From DATEPR01 sp036503065 (GTDB lineage Bacteria > Actinomycetota > Actinomycetes > Mycobacteriales > Pseudonocardiaceae), in contig DASXXM010000141.1 in NCBI GenBank assembly GCA_036503065.1, forward strand, positions 1 through 25,481: a stretch of 25,481 nt of DNA, given 5' to 3'. Both the position numbers and the translations under genes were made by a program. The notes beneath the pieces are model-generated. The model saw nothing but the letters and a program-made list of their open reading frames with translations. It had not been told where the DNA came from and did no database searches. Shown here one piece after another: positions 1 to 7,165 of this stretch. Position 1 is the stretch's first letter; every line of letters begins with the position of its first letter.

Positions 1-1639
1 TGGCGGCCGGATCGGTGTCGACGTCGGCAACGCACCATTCGGCGAGCCGCACTGCGTGGCCTGCGGCCGACCGTGCCGAGACGGCACCGTGGTCGGTCCC
101 GGACTGGAGCAGGACCTGGAGTGCGTCCTCGCGCAGGGCCGACAGCCCCAGTTCGCGACTCCGCCCCGCGTCACCAGGTCCGCCCCGCAGCCGCAGCGCG
201 CAGGCGAGGTTGCGGTGCGCCGCTGAGCGCACCTGGTTCACCGGCGTCTGCCACCGGTCGGTCGCGGTCGTGTTCCAGCGCACCGCCGCTTCGACGGCCT
301 CGCGGTCCCACGGGTGCCAGCCGGCCAGCGTCAGCCAGGCGTAGGCGAGGGATTGAGTGGCGACCACCGATACCCCCTGCGGGTCGGCCTGTTCGGCGAA
401 CTCGGTCAGGGCAGGGATCGCGGCGCGCAGACCGCTGGCGTCGTTGGCCTTGACGGCCGTGTCGACCTGGACGGCCAACCGGCTGACCGAGGTGGCCCGT
501 GCGGACCATGGGTCGTCGTCGTCCGGAAAGCTGTTCGTCGGCGCGACCGCGTCGGCCGGGTGGCCGTACTCGATCGCCATCAGTGGCACGGCCCACCGTG
601 CGAGCTCCACTATTGGATCGTCCGATGCCATGGCAGGCGCGGTCCGCGTGATGGCGGTCAGCCGGGCGAGCAGGTTCGTGACGGTATCGGTGTCTCCACT
701 GTGGACGGCCGGCATCAGTGCCGTCCAGGCCGCGACTATGGCCATCACCGGGTCGGCCGACCCGCCGTCGCCGGTCGCGCCGGCCAGCAGCGCCGCGGCC
801 TCGGTCATCATCCCGATGTCCCCCCGCCTGCTCCCGGCGGCCGCGGTGGCCACACCCACCACCTGGGACATCGACATGCCGGCCGCCCGCGGCTCGGCGT
901 TCTGTGCGAACCGTGGATTCCGCAGTGCCGCCAGCACGGTCTGGATCCCGTCCAGTCCGGCCGATCCCTTGACCAGTTGTTCCTGCGTCGCGCAGAGACC
1001 GCCGATCATGGCGATGCCGTCCAGCCAGCCCGGTGGCGGCGCGGGGTGCCGCCGCGCGACATCGAGCCAACGGTCGACACGCCGATGGTCGATGTAGTCG
1101 GGTGCCATGGCGAATGTCGAGATCTCGAGCACAGCGCACGCTTGGGCGCTGGTCGCCTCGTCCGCGTCAACCTCCCGGTTCGGGTCCAGGATGGCGTACA
1201 GCCGCTCCAGCAGGCCTCGAATTCGACCACGGATCGCCATGGCCGGCGGGTCGTACCGGCCGTCGATCTCGCTGCCGAGCGCGTCGAGGCGCAGCCGATG
1301 CTGGTCGGCGTCCGGCCCGCCGGCCGACTCCCCGGCATCCACACAGGCGACCGTCTGGTCGCGGTCCCGCGTGTCATGGGTGCGCTGCCATCGTCGGTGA
1401 TGCGCCAGAGCCAGTCCCTGCCAACACTGTGCGGCGTTGTCGGCACCGGCGGCGTCGGCGGCCCGTCGCAGCCAGGTGATGGCGTCGTCCAGGTCGGCCG
1501 GGTCGTCGTTGATGTCGGCGCGGCCGAGCAGCAGTGCGCCGTAGGAGAACCAGTCTTCTGGCGTGCCGGAGTCACGGGACAGGTGGTCGGCATAACCGGC
1601 AATCAGGGCGTCGATGTCCGGCATGTCGTCGTAGCTCAA
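1..1639 (-). CDS. CHAT-type protein, N-terminal helical-repeat part (3'-truncated by window edge)
   Basis: Translating the minus strand gives one open frame from a TTG at 1639 to the window edge (about 546 codons, no stop). The start is a TTG preceded by GGGAGG at good spacing; it overlaps by two bases the stop of a 14-codon upstream ORF (1680-1636, MSAFATEAEREDAR). The protein is soluble, rich in Ala/Leu/Asp, with irregular TPR-like helical pairs. The last visible residues include LQSGTDHGAVSARSAAGHA followed by VRLAEWCVAD, a stretch I associate with the region just before the CHAT peptidase domain of large actinobacterial CHAT proteins. CHAT domains are caspase-like cysteine peptidases; in several immune systems they act as proteolytic effectors. 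The catalytic His/Cys would lie to the left of base 1, so the CHAT assignment is by family recall, not direct sight. It is divergent from the Hsp70 operon at 2006. It could instead be a TPR-only protein. Confidence 0.7.
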   Translation of the reverse strand, partial: MSYDDMPDIDALIAGYADHLSRDSGTPEDWFSYGALLLGRADINDDPADLDDAITWLRRAADAAGADNAAQCWQGLALAHHRRWQRTHDTRDRDQTVACVDAGESAGGPDADQHRLRLDALGSEIDGRYDPPAMAIRGRIRGLLERLYAILDPNREVDADEATSAQACAVLEISTFAMAPDYIDHRRVDRWLDVARRHPAPPPGWLDGIAMIGGLCATQEQLVKGSAGLDGIQTVLAALRNPRFAQNAEPRAAGMSMSQVVGVATAAAGSRRGDIGMMTEAAALLAGATGDGGSADPVMAIVAAWTALMPAVHSGDTDTVTNLLARLTAITRTAPAMASDDPIVELARWAVPLMAIEYGHPADAVAPTNSFPDDDDPWSARATSVSRLAVQVDTAVKANDASGLRAAIPALTEFAEQADPQGVSVVATQSLAYAWLTLAGWHPWDREAVEAAVRWNTTATDRWQTPVNQVRSAAHRNLACALRLRGGPGDAGRSRELGLSALREDALQVLLQSGTDHGAVSARSAAGHAVRLAEWCVADVDTDPAA

Positions 1640-2005
1640 CGGGCATCCTCCCGCTCGGCCTCGGTGGCAAACGCACTCATAGAAATAGCCTGACGGACGA
1701 CTCCGAATCAGCTCGGGAATCGATCCGTCAGGGGAGGGGTGCTGGCCACCGTGCCGCCCTACTCCCGGCCCGAGGTCCCGAATGTCCACTCCGTACCACG
1801 ATCCGCGTGATCCGCCTGGCGACGCCTGCCATGCCCGGCCGCCGCCGTGCCGCGTCCAACAATTGGCCGGGCCGGGTGTCCGGTGTCCTATTTCTTTCAC
1901 AGCTGTCCTTGATTTGCCATGACGGGAATCACCGGACGCGGTAACACATCGACCACAGCCTCGATTAGTGGGGCAGAATCCGAAACTCAGGTGAAAGGGT
2001 CCTTG
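1640..2005. other. Divergent intergenic region between CHAT-type gene and Hsp70 operon
   Basis: This 366-base stretch holds the leader regions of both divergent genes. It contains the 14-codon upstream ORF in front of the CHAT-type gene (1636-1680, minus), a long inverted repeat (1689-1732) and, from about 1886 to 2000, a segment less GC-rich than its surroundings. I see no convincing sigma-70 promoter for the Hsp70 operon; the best weak candidate is TTGGCC (1863-1868), 17 bases, TCCTAT (1886-1891). No further coding capacity with normal third-position GC bias is evident. Confidence 0.5.
1689..1732. repeat. 9-bp perfect inverted repeat in the CHAT-gene leader
   Basis: CCTGACGGA at 1689-1697 is the exact reverse complement of TCCGTCAGG at 1724-1732. 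A nested CCGA/TCGG pair (1703-1706 and 1713-1716) lies inside. In the minus-strand transcript the hairpin would be followed by CTATTTCT and then the ATG of the 14-codon ORF. It may be an operator, a leader hairpin or an attenuator-like structure controlling the CHAT-type gene. Confidence 0.5.
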
Positions 2006-3538
2006 GTGGATCTCATGATCGGCATTGACCTGGGCACCACCTTCTCGGCGGTCGCGACCGTCAACGAACTCGGCAAACCCGAGATTCTGTCCAATCGGGA
2101 GGGTGAGTCGATTACGCCATCGGTCGTGCTGTTCCAGGAGGACAGTCCGCTCGTCGGTACCATGGCCAAACGCTCCGCCGTGGTCGCGCCGCTGGACACG
2201 GTGCAGTTCGTCAAGCGCCAGATGGGCGATCCGACCTGGCGCTTCGAGACGTCCAACGGCGTGCGCTACCGGCCGGAGGAGATCTCCGCGATCATTCTCC
2301 GGCGCCTCAAGGAGGACGCGGAACTCGCACTCGGCGAGCCGGTCACCGAAGCCGTGATCACCGTCCCGGCCTATTTCGACGACAGCGCGCGCCGGGCCAC
2401 CATGGACGCCGGTGCCATCGCGGGGCTCACCGTGCCCAGGGTGCTCAACGAGCCGACCGCGGCCGCCCTCGCATACGGGGTGGAACATCCCACCCACGGC
2501 ACGGTCCTCGTCTACGACCTCGGTGGCGGCACCTTCGATGTCACCGTGATGCGGATCGACGGCGGCGAGTTCGAGACGCTGGCCACCAACGGGGACCGCA
2601 ATCTGGGCGGATTCAACTGGGACAACGAGTTGATGCACCTGCTCAATCAGCGGTTCCGGGACGCGGGCGGGCCGGACCTGCTTGACGACGAGCAGACCGA
2701 GGCGGACCTGCGGGACAAGGCGGAGCTGGTCAAGCGGTCACTGACCACCATCGCCCGGACCCAGGTCGTGCTCGCGGCAGGCGGCAGGTCGGTTCAGGTG
2801 CCCGTGACCAGAGCCGAATTCGAGCAGGCTACGGCGGGCCTGCTCGGCCGGACGAGGGATCTCACCAACATCGTGCTGGAGGACGCCGGACTGCGCTGGT
2901 CGGACATTGCCAGCCTGTTGCTGGCCGGCGGCTCGACCCGGATGCCGATGGTGCGGGCCCTGATGGAGGAGGCCGCGGGCCAGAAGGCCGAACGCGCGGT
3001 CAATCCGGACGAGGTGGTCGCCTACGGGGCCGCGATCCAGGCGAGCCTGCTGGCCCGCGGAGGGTCCGGCAGCGGCGGCATGGTGCGCGCGCTGCGGGTC
3101 GACGGCGCGCCGATCGCGATCAGTGACGTCACCTCGCAGGGCCTCGGCACCGTCGTGCTGGACCCGGTGAGCGAGCGACAGCGCAACGCCGTCATCATTC
3201 CCGCGAACACCCGGATCCCGGCGCACCGCAGCGACCGGTTCAGCACCGTCGTGGACAACCAGACCGAGATCCTGGTACAGGTGACCCAGGGCGATGACGA
3301 GGATCCGGAGTACGTCCGGCACGTCGGTGAACAGCGGCTGTCCATTCCGCCCTACCCGGCCGGATCGCCGGTCGAGATCAGCTACGCGTACGACTTCGAC
3401 CAGTTGATCTCCATCGAGGTGGTCGACCTGGTCGCCGGCCGGTCGCTCGGTTCCTTTGCCGTCAACAACGTGGCGAACATGGACGCGGCGACGAAGGCAG
3501 CCGCGACCACCAAGATCCAAGCGCTCGAGGTGGGCTAG
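2006..3538 (+). CDS. Hsp70-family chaperone ATPase, lid-less (DnaK-like copy 1)
   Basis: An Hsp70 ATPase of about 510 residues. Visible motifs are the phosphate-1 loop GIDLGTTFS near residue 7, conserved Lys in the QFVKRQMG segment, ITVPAYF with the proline of the switch, NEPTAAALAYG, phosphate-2 LGGGTFDVT and the adenosine motif LLAGGSTRMP. A beta-sandwich-like segment follows (about residues 385-490), but the roughly 100-residue helical lid of normal DnaK (about 620-640 residues) is absent, and the usual hydrophobic linker (LLLDVTP type) is replaced by a segment with DGAPIAISDVT. The start is uncertain: GTG 2006 has GAAAGGG six bases upstream; ATG 2015 is the alternative. Longer in-frame extension to 1919 has no homology. 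The J-like gene follows two bases after the stop. It is probably a specialised Hsp70, not the housekeeping copy. Confidence 0.93.
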   Translation: MDLMIGIDLGTTFSAVATVNELGKPEILSNREGESITPSVVLFQEDSPLVGTMAKRSAVVAPLDTVQFVKRQMGDPTWRFETSNGVRYRPEEISAIILRRLKEDAELALGEPVTEAVITVPAYFDDSARRATMDAGAIAGLTVPRVLNEPTAAALAYGVEHPTHGTVLVYDLGGGTFDVTVMRIDGGEFETLATNGDRNLGGFNWDNELMHLLNQRFRDAGGPDLLDDEQTEADLRDKAELVKRSLTTIARTQVVLAAGGRSVQVPVTRAEFEQATAGLLGRTRDLTNIVLEDAGLRWSDIASLLLAGGSTRMPMVRALMEEAAGQKAERAVNPDEVVAYGAAIQASLLARGGSGSGGMVRALRVDGAPIAISDVTSQGLGTVVLDPVSERQRNAVIIPANTRIPAHRSDRFSTVVDNQTEILVQVTQGDDEDPEYVRHVGEQRLSIPPYPAGSPVEISYAYDFDQLISIEVVDLVAGRSLGSFAVNNVANMDAATKAAATTKIQALEVG

Positions 3539-3540
3539 CG

Positions 3541-4650
3541 ATGACCACTTTCGTCAACCTGTACGGGCTGCTCGGTGTGCCGGAGGGCGCGGCACCCGAC
3601 GAGATCCGGGCCGCGATCACCAAGCAGCGCAGGCTGTGGATCAAACGGCAGACCAGTCCGGAACCCGATCGCCGGACCGAGGCCGAGACCAGGGTCCGTG
3701 AGCTGGACCGCGCCGAGAAGATACTCCTGGACGTCAGCGCGAGAGCCGCATACGACCAGCAGTTGGCGACCAACCGGCCGTCGGCGACCGACTCGCCACC
3801 GGTCGGCGGTGCGGGCAACTGGCTGGACAAGGCCCGCGCGTACCTTGATGCGGGGAACGCGGGCGCGGCGAACTACGCGGCACGCCAGGCGATCAACGAG
3901 GAGGGCGCGAACGACGAGGCGTGGTTCATTCGCGGCCACTCGTCGTTCCTGCAGGGCAACGCACGGGACGCGGAGTACGAGCTGGCCGAGGCGATCCGCC
4001 TGCGGCCGGACAACGCGTCCTACCACTATTCGCTCGGTGAGGTCTACGCGATCCAGGAGAAGTGGTCCGGCGCACTGGCGGAGTACGAGCAGGCACTGCG
4101 GATCGACCCGGGCAATCCGCTCTACCGCACCTCCCAGGCGCAGGTCTATCTGCACACCGATCGCTGCGCCGAGGCGTGCGCCATCATGGAGGAGGTCGTC
4201 CGGGCTTTTCCGGACAACGAGACATTCCGCTTCTACCTCGCCATCGCGTTGCACGACAGCGCGCTGGAATCGCTCGCCAAACTGCCGAACACGCCCGCCG
4301 ACAGTGGCTGGATCATCGCGTCCGACGCACAGGCGAAGCTGATAAGCCGTACCGCCACTCGGATCGCGGGGCTGCGGTGCAGTGATCCGGATGTCAACAA
4401 GATGGCCGCCGACATGCGCGAGATGGTCGCCGACGCAACGAAGATGACCTGGAATCTCAGCGGGACCGGTGCCTGGATCACCGGATTCGTCGTGCTCGGT
4501 TTGCTGCCGCTTGCCGCGTCCGGCGCCGGGACGATCTTCGGGCTGCTGTTCGGCGGCCTGATCATCTGGGGATTCGTGTACACCCGGCGCAAGCCGGTCT
4601 GGCGACACCGCCAGCAGAACCCCGTCCTCGTGCACAAGGGGATCCAGTGA
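3541..4650 (+). CDS. J-domain-like protein with TPRs and C-terminal membrane segments
   Basis: A 369-residue likely co-chaperone of the preceding Hsp70. Residues about 5-75 follow the J-domain plan: LYGLLGVPEGAAPDEIRAA as helices I-II, and a helix III ending in AEKILLDVSARAAYDQQL. The HPD tripeptide needed to stimulate Hsp70 ATPase is missing; the II-III loop reads WIKRQTSPEPDRR. Residues about 90-230 contain three to four TPR-like units, including one with ALAEYEQALRIDPGNPLYR. A hydrophobic region at about 304-350 (GFVVLGLLPLAA, then TIFGLLFGGLIIWGFVY) predicts two membrane helices, followed by a basic tail. It starts two bases after the Hsp70 stop and overlaps the GrpE gene by four bases (GTGA), so the three are translationally coupled. 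It probably tethers the chaperone to the membrane, with TPRs binding a partner. J-fold assignment is by pattern only. Confidence 0.82.
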   Translation: MTTFVNLYGLLGVPEGAAPDEIRAAITKQRRLWIKRQTSPEPDRRTEAETRVRELDRAEKILLDVSARAAYDQQLATNRPSATDSPPVGGAGNWLDKARAYLDAGNAGAANYAARQAINEEGANDEAWFIRGHSSFLQGNARDAEYELAEAIRLRPDNASYHYSLGEVYAIQEKWSGALAEYEQALRIDPGNPLYRTSQAQVYLHTDRCAEACAIMEEVVRAFPDNETFRFYLAIALHDSALESLAKLPNTPADSGWIIASDAQAKLISRTATRIAGLRCSDPDVNKMAADMREMVADATKMTWNLSGTGAWITGFVVLGLLPLAASGAGTIFGLLFGGLIIWGFVYTRRKPVWRHRQQNPVLVHKGIQ

Positions 4651-5162
4651 CCACGCCACCGGAACAGCCGGGACCCGACCGGCTCGACGAGCTGATCGCG
4701 GAGGTCGCGGGGCTCCGGGACCTGTTCAGCCGCAGGCTGTTGGAGGATCGGGCGCGGCAGCAGCTCTACGACCAGCTCTACCGGCAACTGGAGTTCGCCA
4801 ACGGCCAGCTGGCCCGGCAGTTCGTGGCACCGCTGCTGCGTGAGTTGCTGCTCGTCGTCGACCGGATCGAGACCGCGGGCCGGCACGGCACCACCGAGGA
4901 TCTGGTCGACTCGATCCGGCTCGAACTGCTGGATGTCCTGGAACGCAGGGATGTCCGCCGGATCGCGGCCGTGGACGGTCCGTTCGATCCCGCGGTACAC
5001 ACGGCGGTCCGGCAGACGCCGGTGGCACCGGACCGGGATCACCTGGTGACGGCCGAGATCCGGCCCGGATACCTGTTCGGTGACCAGGTACTGCGCCCGG
5101 CCGAGGTGGAGATCGGCCGGCACCACGCGGCGCCGAGGGAGTCCGCGGACATGCGGATGTGA
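4647..5162 (+). CDS. GrpE-like nucleotide exchange factor (copy 1)
   Basis: A 171-residue protein with GTG start inside the stop region of the J-like gene. The first ~60 residues form a charged helix (LIAEVAGLRDLFSRRLLEDR), as in the long GrpE dimerisation helix. The C-terminal part carries the GrpE beta-domain signature: GPFDPAVHTAVRQTP, then IRPGYLFGDQVLRPAEVEIG (about residues 114-160). GrpE releases ADP from Hsp70. Bacterial GrpE is usually about 180-230 residues, so this is short at the N-terminus. Its position directly behind an Hsp70 and a J-like gene argues it serves the copy-1 Hsp70. A second, divergent GrpE-like gene lies at 20297-20794. Confidence 0.88.
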   Translation: MTTPPEQPGPDRLDELIAEVAGLRDLFSRRLLEDRARQQLYDQLYRQLEFANGQLARQFVAPLLRELLLVVDRIETAGRHGTTEDLVDSIRLELLDVLERRDVRRIAAVDGPFDPAVHTAVRQTPVAPDRDHLVTAEIRPGYLFGDQVLRPAEVEIGRHHAAPRESADMRM

Positions 5163-5200
5163 ATGCCGGCCGCACTTCGCATCGATGACGGAGGGACAAC

Positions 5201-5989
5201 ATGGTACCGACGCCGCCCGGGACGGCTGGATCGGCCCGTGGCCAACAGATTTCCTCAGCGGCGCTCGGCGGCCTGCTGGCCGGCCTCTATGCCCTCGTGA
5301 TCGGGTTGATCCTGCTGGCGTCCGCGGGCGGCGGGCAGTCCACGCAGCAGGCCGGTTCCGGCGGTTCCGTTGTGGTGCCGCAGAACGGATCCGGTAACTA
5401 CGGCAGCCAACAGAACAACGGTTCGCCTGCGGGAGACGGTTCAGGGCAGTCGGGTGCCGGCGGAGCCGACTCGACCGGAGCGACCCAGCCGTCCGACGGG
5501 ACCACGCCCACCGACGGGACGACGCCGACCGACTCCCCGTCCGCCGGCGCCGCGTCCGCGGGGCAGCAGGTCACCAGCCCGATCGGGCTCACGGTGGTGA
5601 TCCCGGCCGGCTGGCCGCCGGTCACCATGCCGAACTCCGGTGTGGTGCAGGCGAATGACCCGAGCGACCCGAGCCGGTTCGTGCGGTACGGCAACGAACC
5701 GAACTCGGGTGTGCCGCTGCTGCCGGCCATCGAGGAGGCCGAGGCGCACAATCCGACCATCCAGAACGGCTACCAGCGGCTGCAGCTCGACGCGGTGTCG
5801 TTCGGCAACGCCGCGGAGGCGGTCAACTGGGAGTTCACCTTCGTCGCCAACGGTGTCACCCGACACGCCGACGGCATGTTCTGGCGCCAGAACGGGAATG
5901 AGTACCTGCTCTACGCGTCCGGCCTGGCCAGTGACTGGTCCGTGATGCAGCCGATCTACCAGACGATGCTCCAGACCGTCTCGACCTGA
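5201..5989 (+). CDS. Membrane-anchored protein with low-complexity linker and kinase-type extracellular sensor-like domain
   Basis: A 262-residue protein with GAGGGA just ahead of ATG 5201. A short cytoplasmic N-terminus (about 20 residues) is followed by one hydrophobic helix (GGLLAGLYALVIGLILLAS), then a linker to about residue 125 very rich in Gly, Ser, Thr, Gln and Pro, including a tandem DGTTPT repeat. The C-terminal ~135 residues form a compact domain starting SPIGLTVVIPAGWPP, with a WEFTF segment and an ending like the extracellular domain seen behind the membrane helix of some actinobacterial Ser/Thr kinases. No kinase domain is present. I infer an envelope sensor or scaffold, with N-terminus inside. 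It sits 38 bases after grpE copy 1 and 18 bases before the Crp gene, so it probably belongs to the operon. Function unknown. Confidence 0.8.
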   Translation: MVPTPPGTAGSARGQQISSAALGGLLAGLYALVIGLILLASAGGGQSTQQAGSGGSVVVPQNGSGNYGSQQNNGSPAGDGSGQSGAGGADSTGATQPSDGTTPTDGTTPTDSPSAGAASAGQQVTSPIGLTVVIPAGWPPVTMPNSGVVQANDPSDPSRFVRYGNEPNSGVPLLPAIEEAEAHNPTIQNGYQRLQLDAVSFGNAAEAVNWEFTFVANGVTRHADGMFWRQNGNEYLLYASGLASDWSVMQPIYQTMLQTVST

Positions 5990-6007
5990 CCGGAAGGCGG
6001 CGGGGCC

Positions 6008-6706
6008 GTGGTGACGCCAGGCTCGTTCCTGAGCCATCTCAGCGCGGACGACGGGCGTTTCCTGCTCGCCGCCGGCACGACACGGACCTATGCCAGGGAC
6101 GACGTGCTGATGCACGAGGGCGATCCGACGGACTACGTGCTGGTCGTCGTCGAGGGCTGGGTTCGGGTTTCCGTGCTGTCGCCGGAAGGGCACGAGGTGC
6201 TGCTCGCCCTGCGCGGCCCTGGTGACGTGCTGGGGGAGTTGGCCGCGTTCAGCGGATCAAGCCGCACCGCCTCGGTACGGTCGCTGGAGCCGGTCCGGGC
6301 AGGCCAACTGCGCAGCGACGAGTTCATGGCACGGTTGCGCGCGCGGCCGTCGATCGCGGTCGCGGTCATCCAGCAGTTGGCCACCCGACTGCTCGAGGCG
6401 GAGGCCGCACGGGTCGACTTCGCCGCCATGGCCGTGTCCCAGCGGGTTGCCGCGTTTCTCGGCAGGCTCGCCGCACAGCACGGTGTGCGGTGGCCGGAGG
6501 GAATCGCGCTGGACGTGCCGATCACCCAGCAGGACATCGCGAACAGGGTGGGCGCGTCCCGGCGAGCGGTGGCCAGGGCGATGGCCGTGCTGCGCGAGCG
6601 GAACATCGCCGCCACGGTCCGCGGCCGGATCGTGATCGCCCGGCCGGACGTGCTGCACATGTTCGCCGGCACGGCACCCGACATCGGTGCGCCAAGGGCA
6701 CCATGA
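6008..6706 (+). CDS. Crp/Fnr-family transcriptional regulator
   Basis: A 232-residue protein of normal family length. Residues about 15-120 form a cyclic-nucleotide-binding-type beta roll (EGDPTDYVLVVVEGWVRVSV, then RGPGDVLGELAAFSGSSRTA with the Gly-Glu-Leu pattern of the phosphate-binding cassette). A long dimerisation helix (SIAVAVIQQLATRLLEAE) and a winged helix-turn-helix follow (ITQQDIANRVGASRRAVARA near residues 170-200). No Fnr-type cysteine cluster is seen, so an iron-sulfur oxygen sensor is unlikely. The cassette keeps several features of cNMP binders (GELA, SSRTASV), so a nucleotide ligand is plausible but unproven. Start GTG 6008 follows an AAGGCGGCGGGG stretch; GTG 6011 is equally possible. 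It lies within the chaperone operon and may regulate it. Confidence 0.9.
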   Translation: MVTPGSFLSHLSADDGRFLLAAGTTRTYARDDVLMHEGDPTDYVLVVVEGWVRVSVLSPEGHEVLLALRGPGDVLGELAAFSGSSRTASVRSLEPVRAGQLRSDEFMARLRARPSIAVAVIQQLATRLLEAEAARVDFAAMAVSQRVAAFLGRLAAQHGVRWPEGIALDVPITQQDIANRVGASRRAVARAMAVLRERNIAATVRGRIVIARPDVLHMFAGTAPDIGAPRAP

Positions 6707-6732
6707 AACCAAACCGGAACGGAGCGGCGATC

Positions 6733-6909
6733 ATGCCCGGATACAATCCAAACTGCGACAACTGCTTCAAATGTATGACGTGCGGGGGGAACGGGACCGT
6801 GCGAGCGACACGGATGGACCGGGGCAAGGCGTACTACGTCACCGAGACGTGCGCCACGTGCAAGGGCGTCGGCGGCAAGCCGGGTGCCGGGGCGCACAAC
6901 CACAGGTGA
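6733..6909 (+). CDS. Free-standing DnaJ-type zinc-finger miniprotein (58 residues)
   Basis: A small protein with cysteines at positions 8, 11, 14, 17, 40 and 43. Two copies of the DnaJ cysteine-rich motif CxxCxGxG are seen, CMTCGGNG (14-21) and CATCKGVG (40-47), with an extra CDNC upstream. DnaJ uses four such repeats to bind two zinc ions and unfolded substrates; here two repeats could hold one zinc, with the CDNC as possible extra ligands. The J-like protein in this operon has no zinc finger, so this may be its missing part encoded separately. GGAG sits eight bases before ATG 6733; an in-frame ATG at 6703 overlapping the Crp stop (ATGA) would add ten residues. It is too short for most annotation cut-offs. 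It could also be a general zinc-ribbon protein. Confidence 0.8.
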   Translation: MPGYNPNCDNCFKCMTCGGNGTVRATRMDRGKAYYVTETCATCKGVGGKPGAGAHNHR

Positions 6910-6957
6910 CCTTGTGATCGAGCGGAGCGAGCCGATGTCGCTGTGACCTTCCTTATT

Positions 6958-6968
6958 GTCATCTTGAC
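6958..6968. promoter_or_regulatory. Putative operator GTCA-N3-TGAC (site 1)
   Basis: GTCATCTTGAC overlaps the -35 element of the promoter at 6964-6993. It matches the site at 7914-7924 (GTCAGGTTGAC) at nine of eleven positions. A dyad over a -35 box is a classic repressor position. The Nudix-winged-helix protein encoded next door is the obvious candidate binder; this is inference. Confidence 0.5.
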
Positions 6969-6993
6969 TTGAAGTGCTGGCCGGTCGTAGTCT
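6964..6993 (+). promoter_or_regulatory. Sigma-70-type promoter ahead of mini-ORF
   Basis: TTGACT (6964-6969), an 18-base spacer, and TAGTCT (6988-6993). It would start transcription near 7000, about 40 bases before the mini-ORF at 7041. The surrounding sequence is noticeably less GC-rich than the rest of the window. Confidence 0.55.
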
Positions 6994-7040
6994 CTGGTCG
7001 GCACCACTTCTAGTCGAGATGACGAAAAGGCGGGTGAACC

Positions 7041-7100
7041 ATGGAGAGTCACAGTGTCGTGGAACTGGTGATCAGGATGCTGCTCGGCTGGGCGCTCTGA
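7041..7100 (+). CDS. Putative 19-residue small ORF, or a small RNA unit
   Basis: ATG 7041 is preceded by AAGGCGGGTGAACC, an acceptable ribosome-binding site, and encodes MESHSVVELVIRMLLGWAL before TGA at 7098. The peptide would be a short amphipathic or hydrophobic helix. It lies between a good promoter (6964-6993) and a strong hairpin (7126-7165), so promoter, ORF and terminator make a self-contained unit of about 170 bases. I do not recognise the peptide. It could be a real small membrane peptide, a leader peptide, a gene remnant, or chance coding inside a small RNA. Confidence 0.35.
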   Translation: MESHSVVELVIRMLLGWAL

Positions 7101-7125
7101 CCGCGAACTGGGAACGTGACGGACG

Positions 7126-7165
7126 ACTGTCGGGTGTGCCGCCGTACCGCGGGCCGCCCGACAGT
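7126..7165. terminator. Hairpin between convergent units, likely bidirectional terminator
   Basis: ACTGTCGGG (7126-7134) pairs perfectly with CCCGACAGT (7157-7165) around a 22-base GC-rich loop. It lies 25 bases after the mini-ORF stop and abuts the stop codon of the minus-strand Nudix gene. There is no clear U tract, as is common in actinomycetes. Confidence 0.55.

Noticed and set aside
171..1602. Long Arg/Gly-rich open frames on both strands over the left-edge gene
   Set aside because: They are high-GC shadow frames with low-complexity Arg/Pro/Gly translations; the minus-strand frame open to base 1 has normal composition and domain-like sequence.
1919..2005. Longer N-terminal start for Hsp70 copy 1 at ATG 1919
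   Set aside because: The added residues are Thr/Ser/Gly-rich with no Hsp70 similarity and lack a ribosome-binding site; the protein proper begins at the GIDLGTT region.
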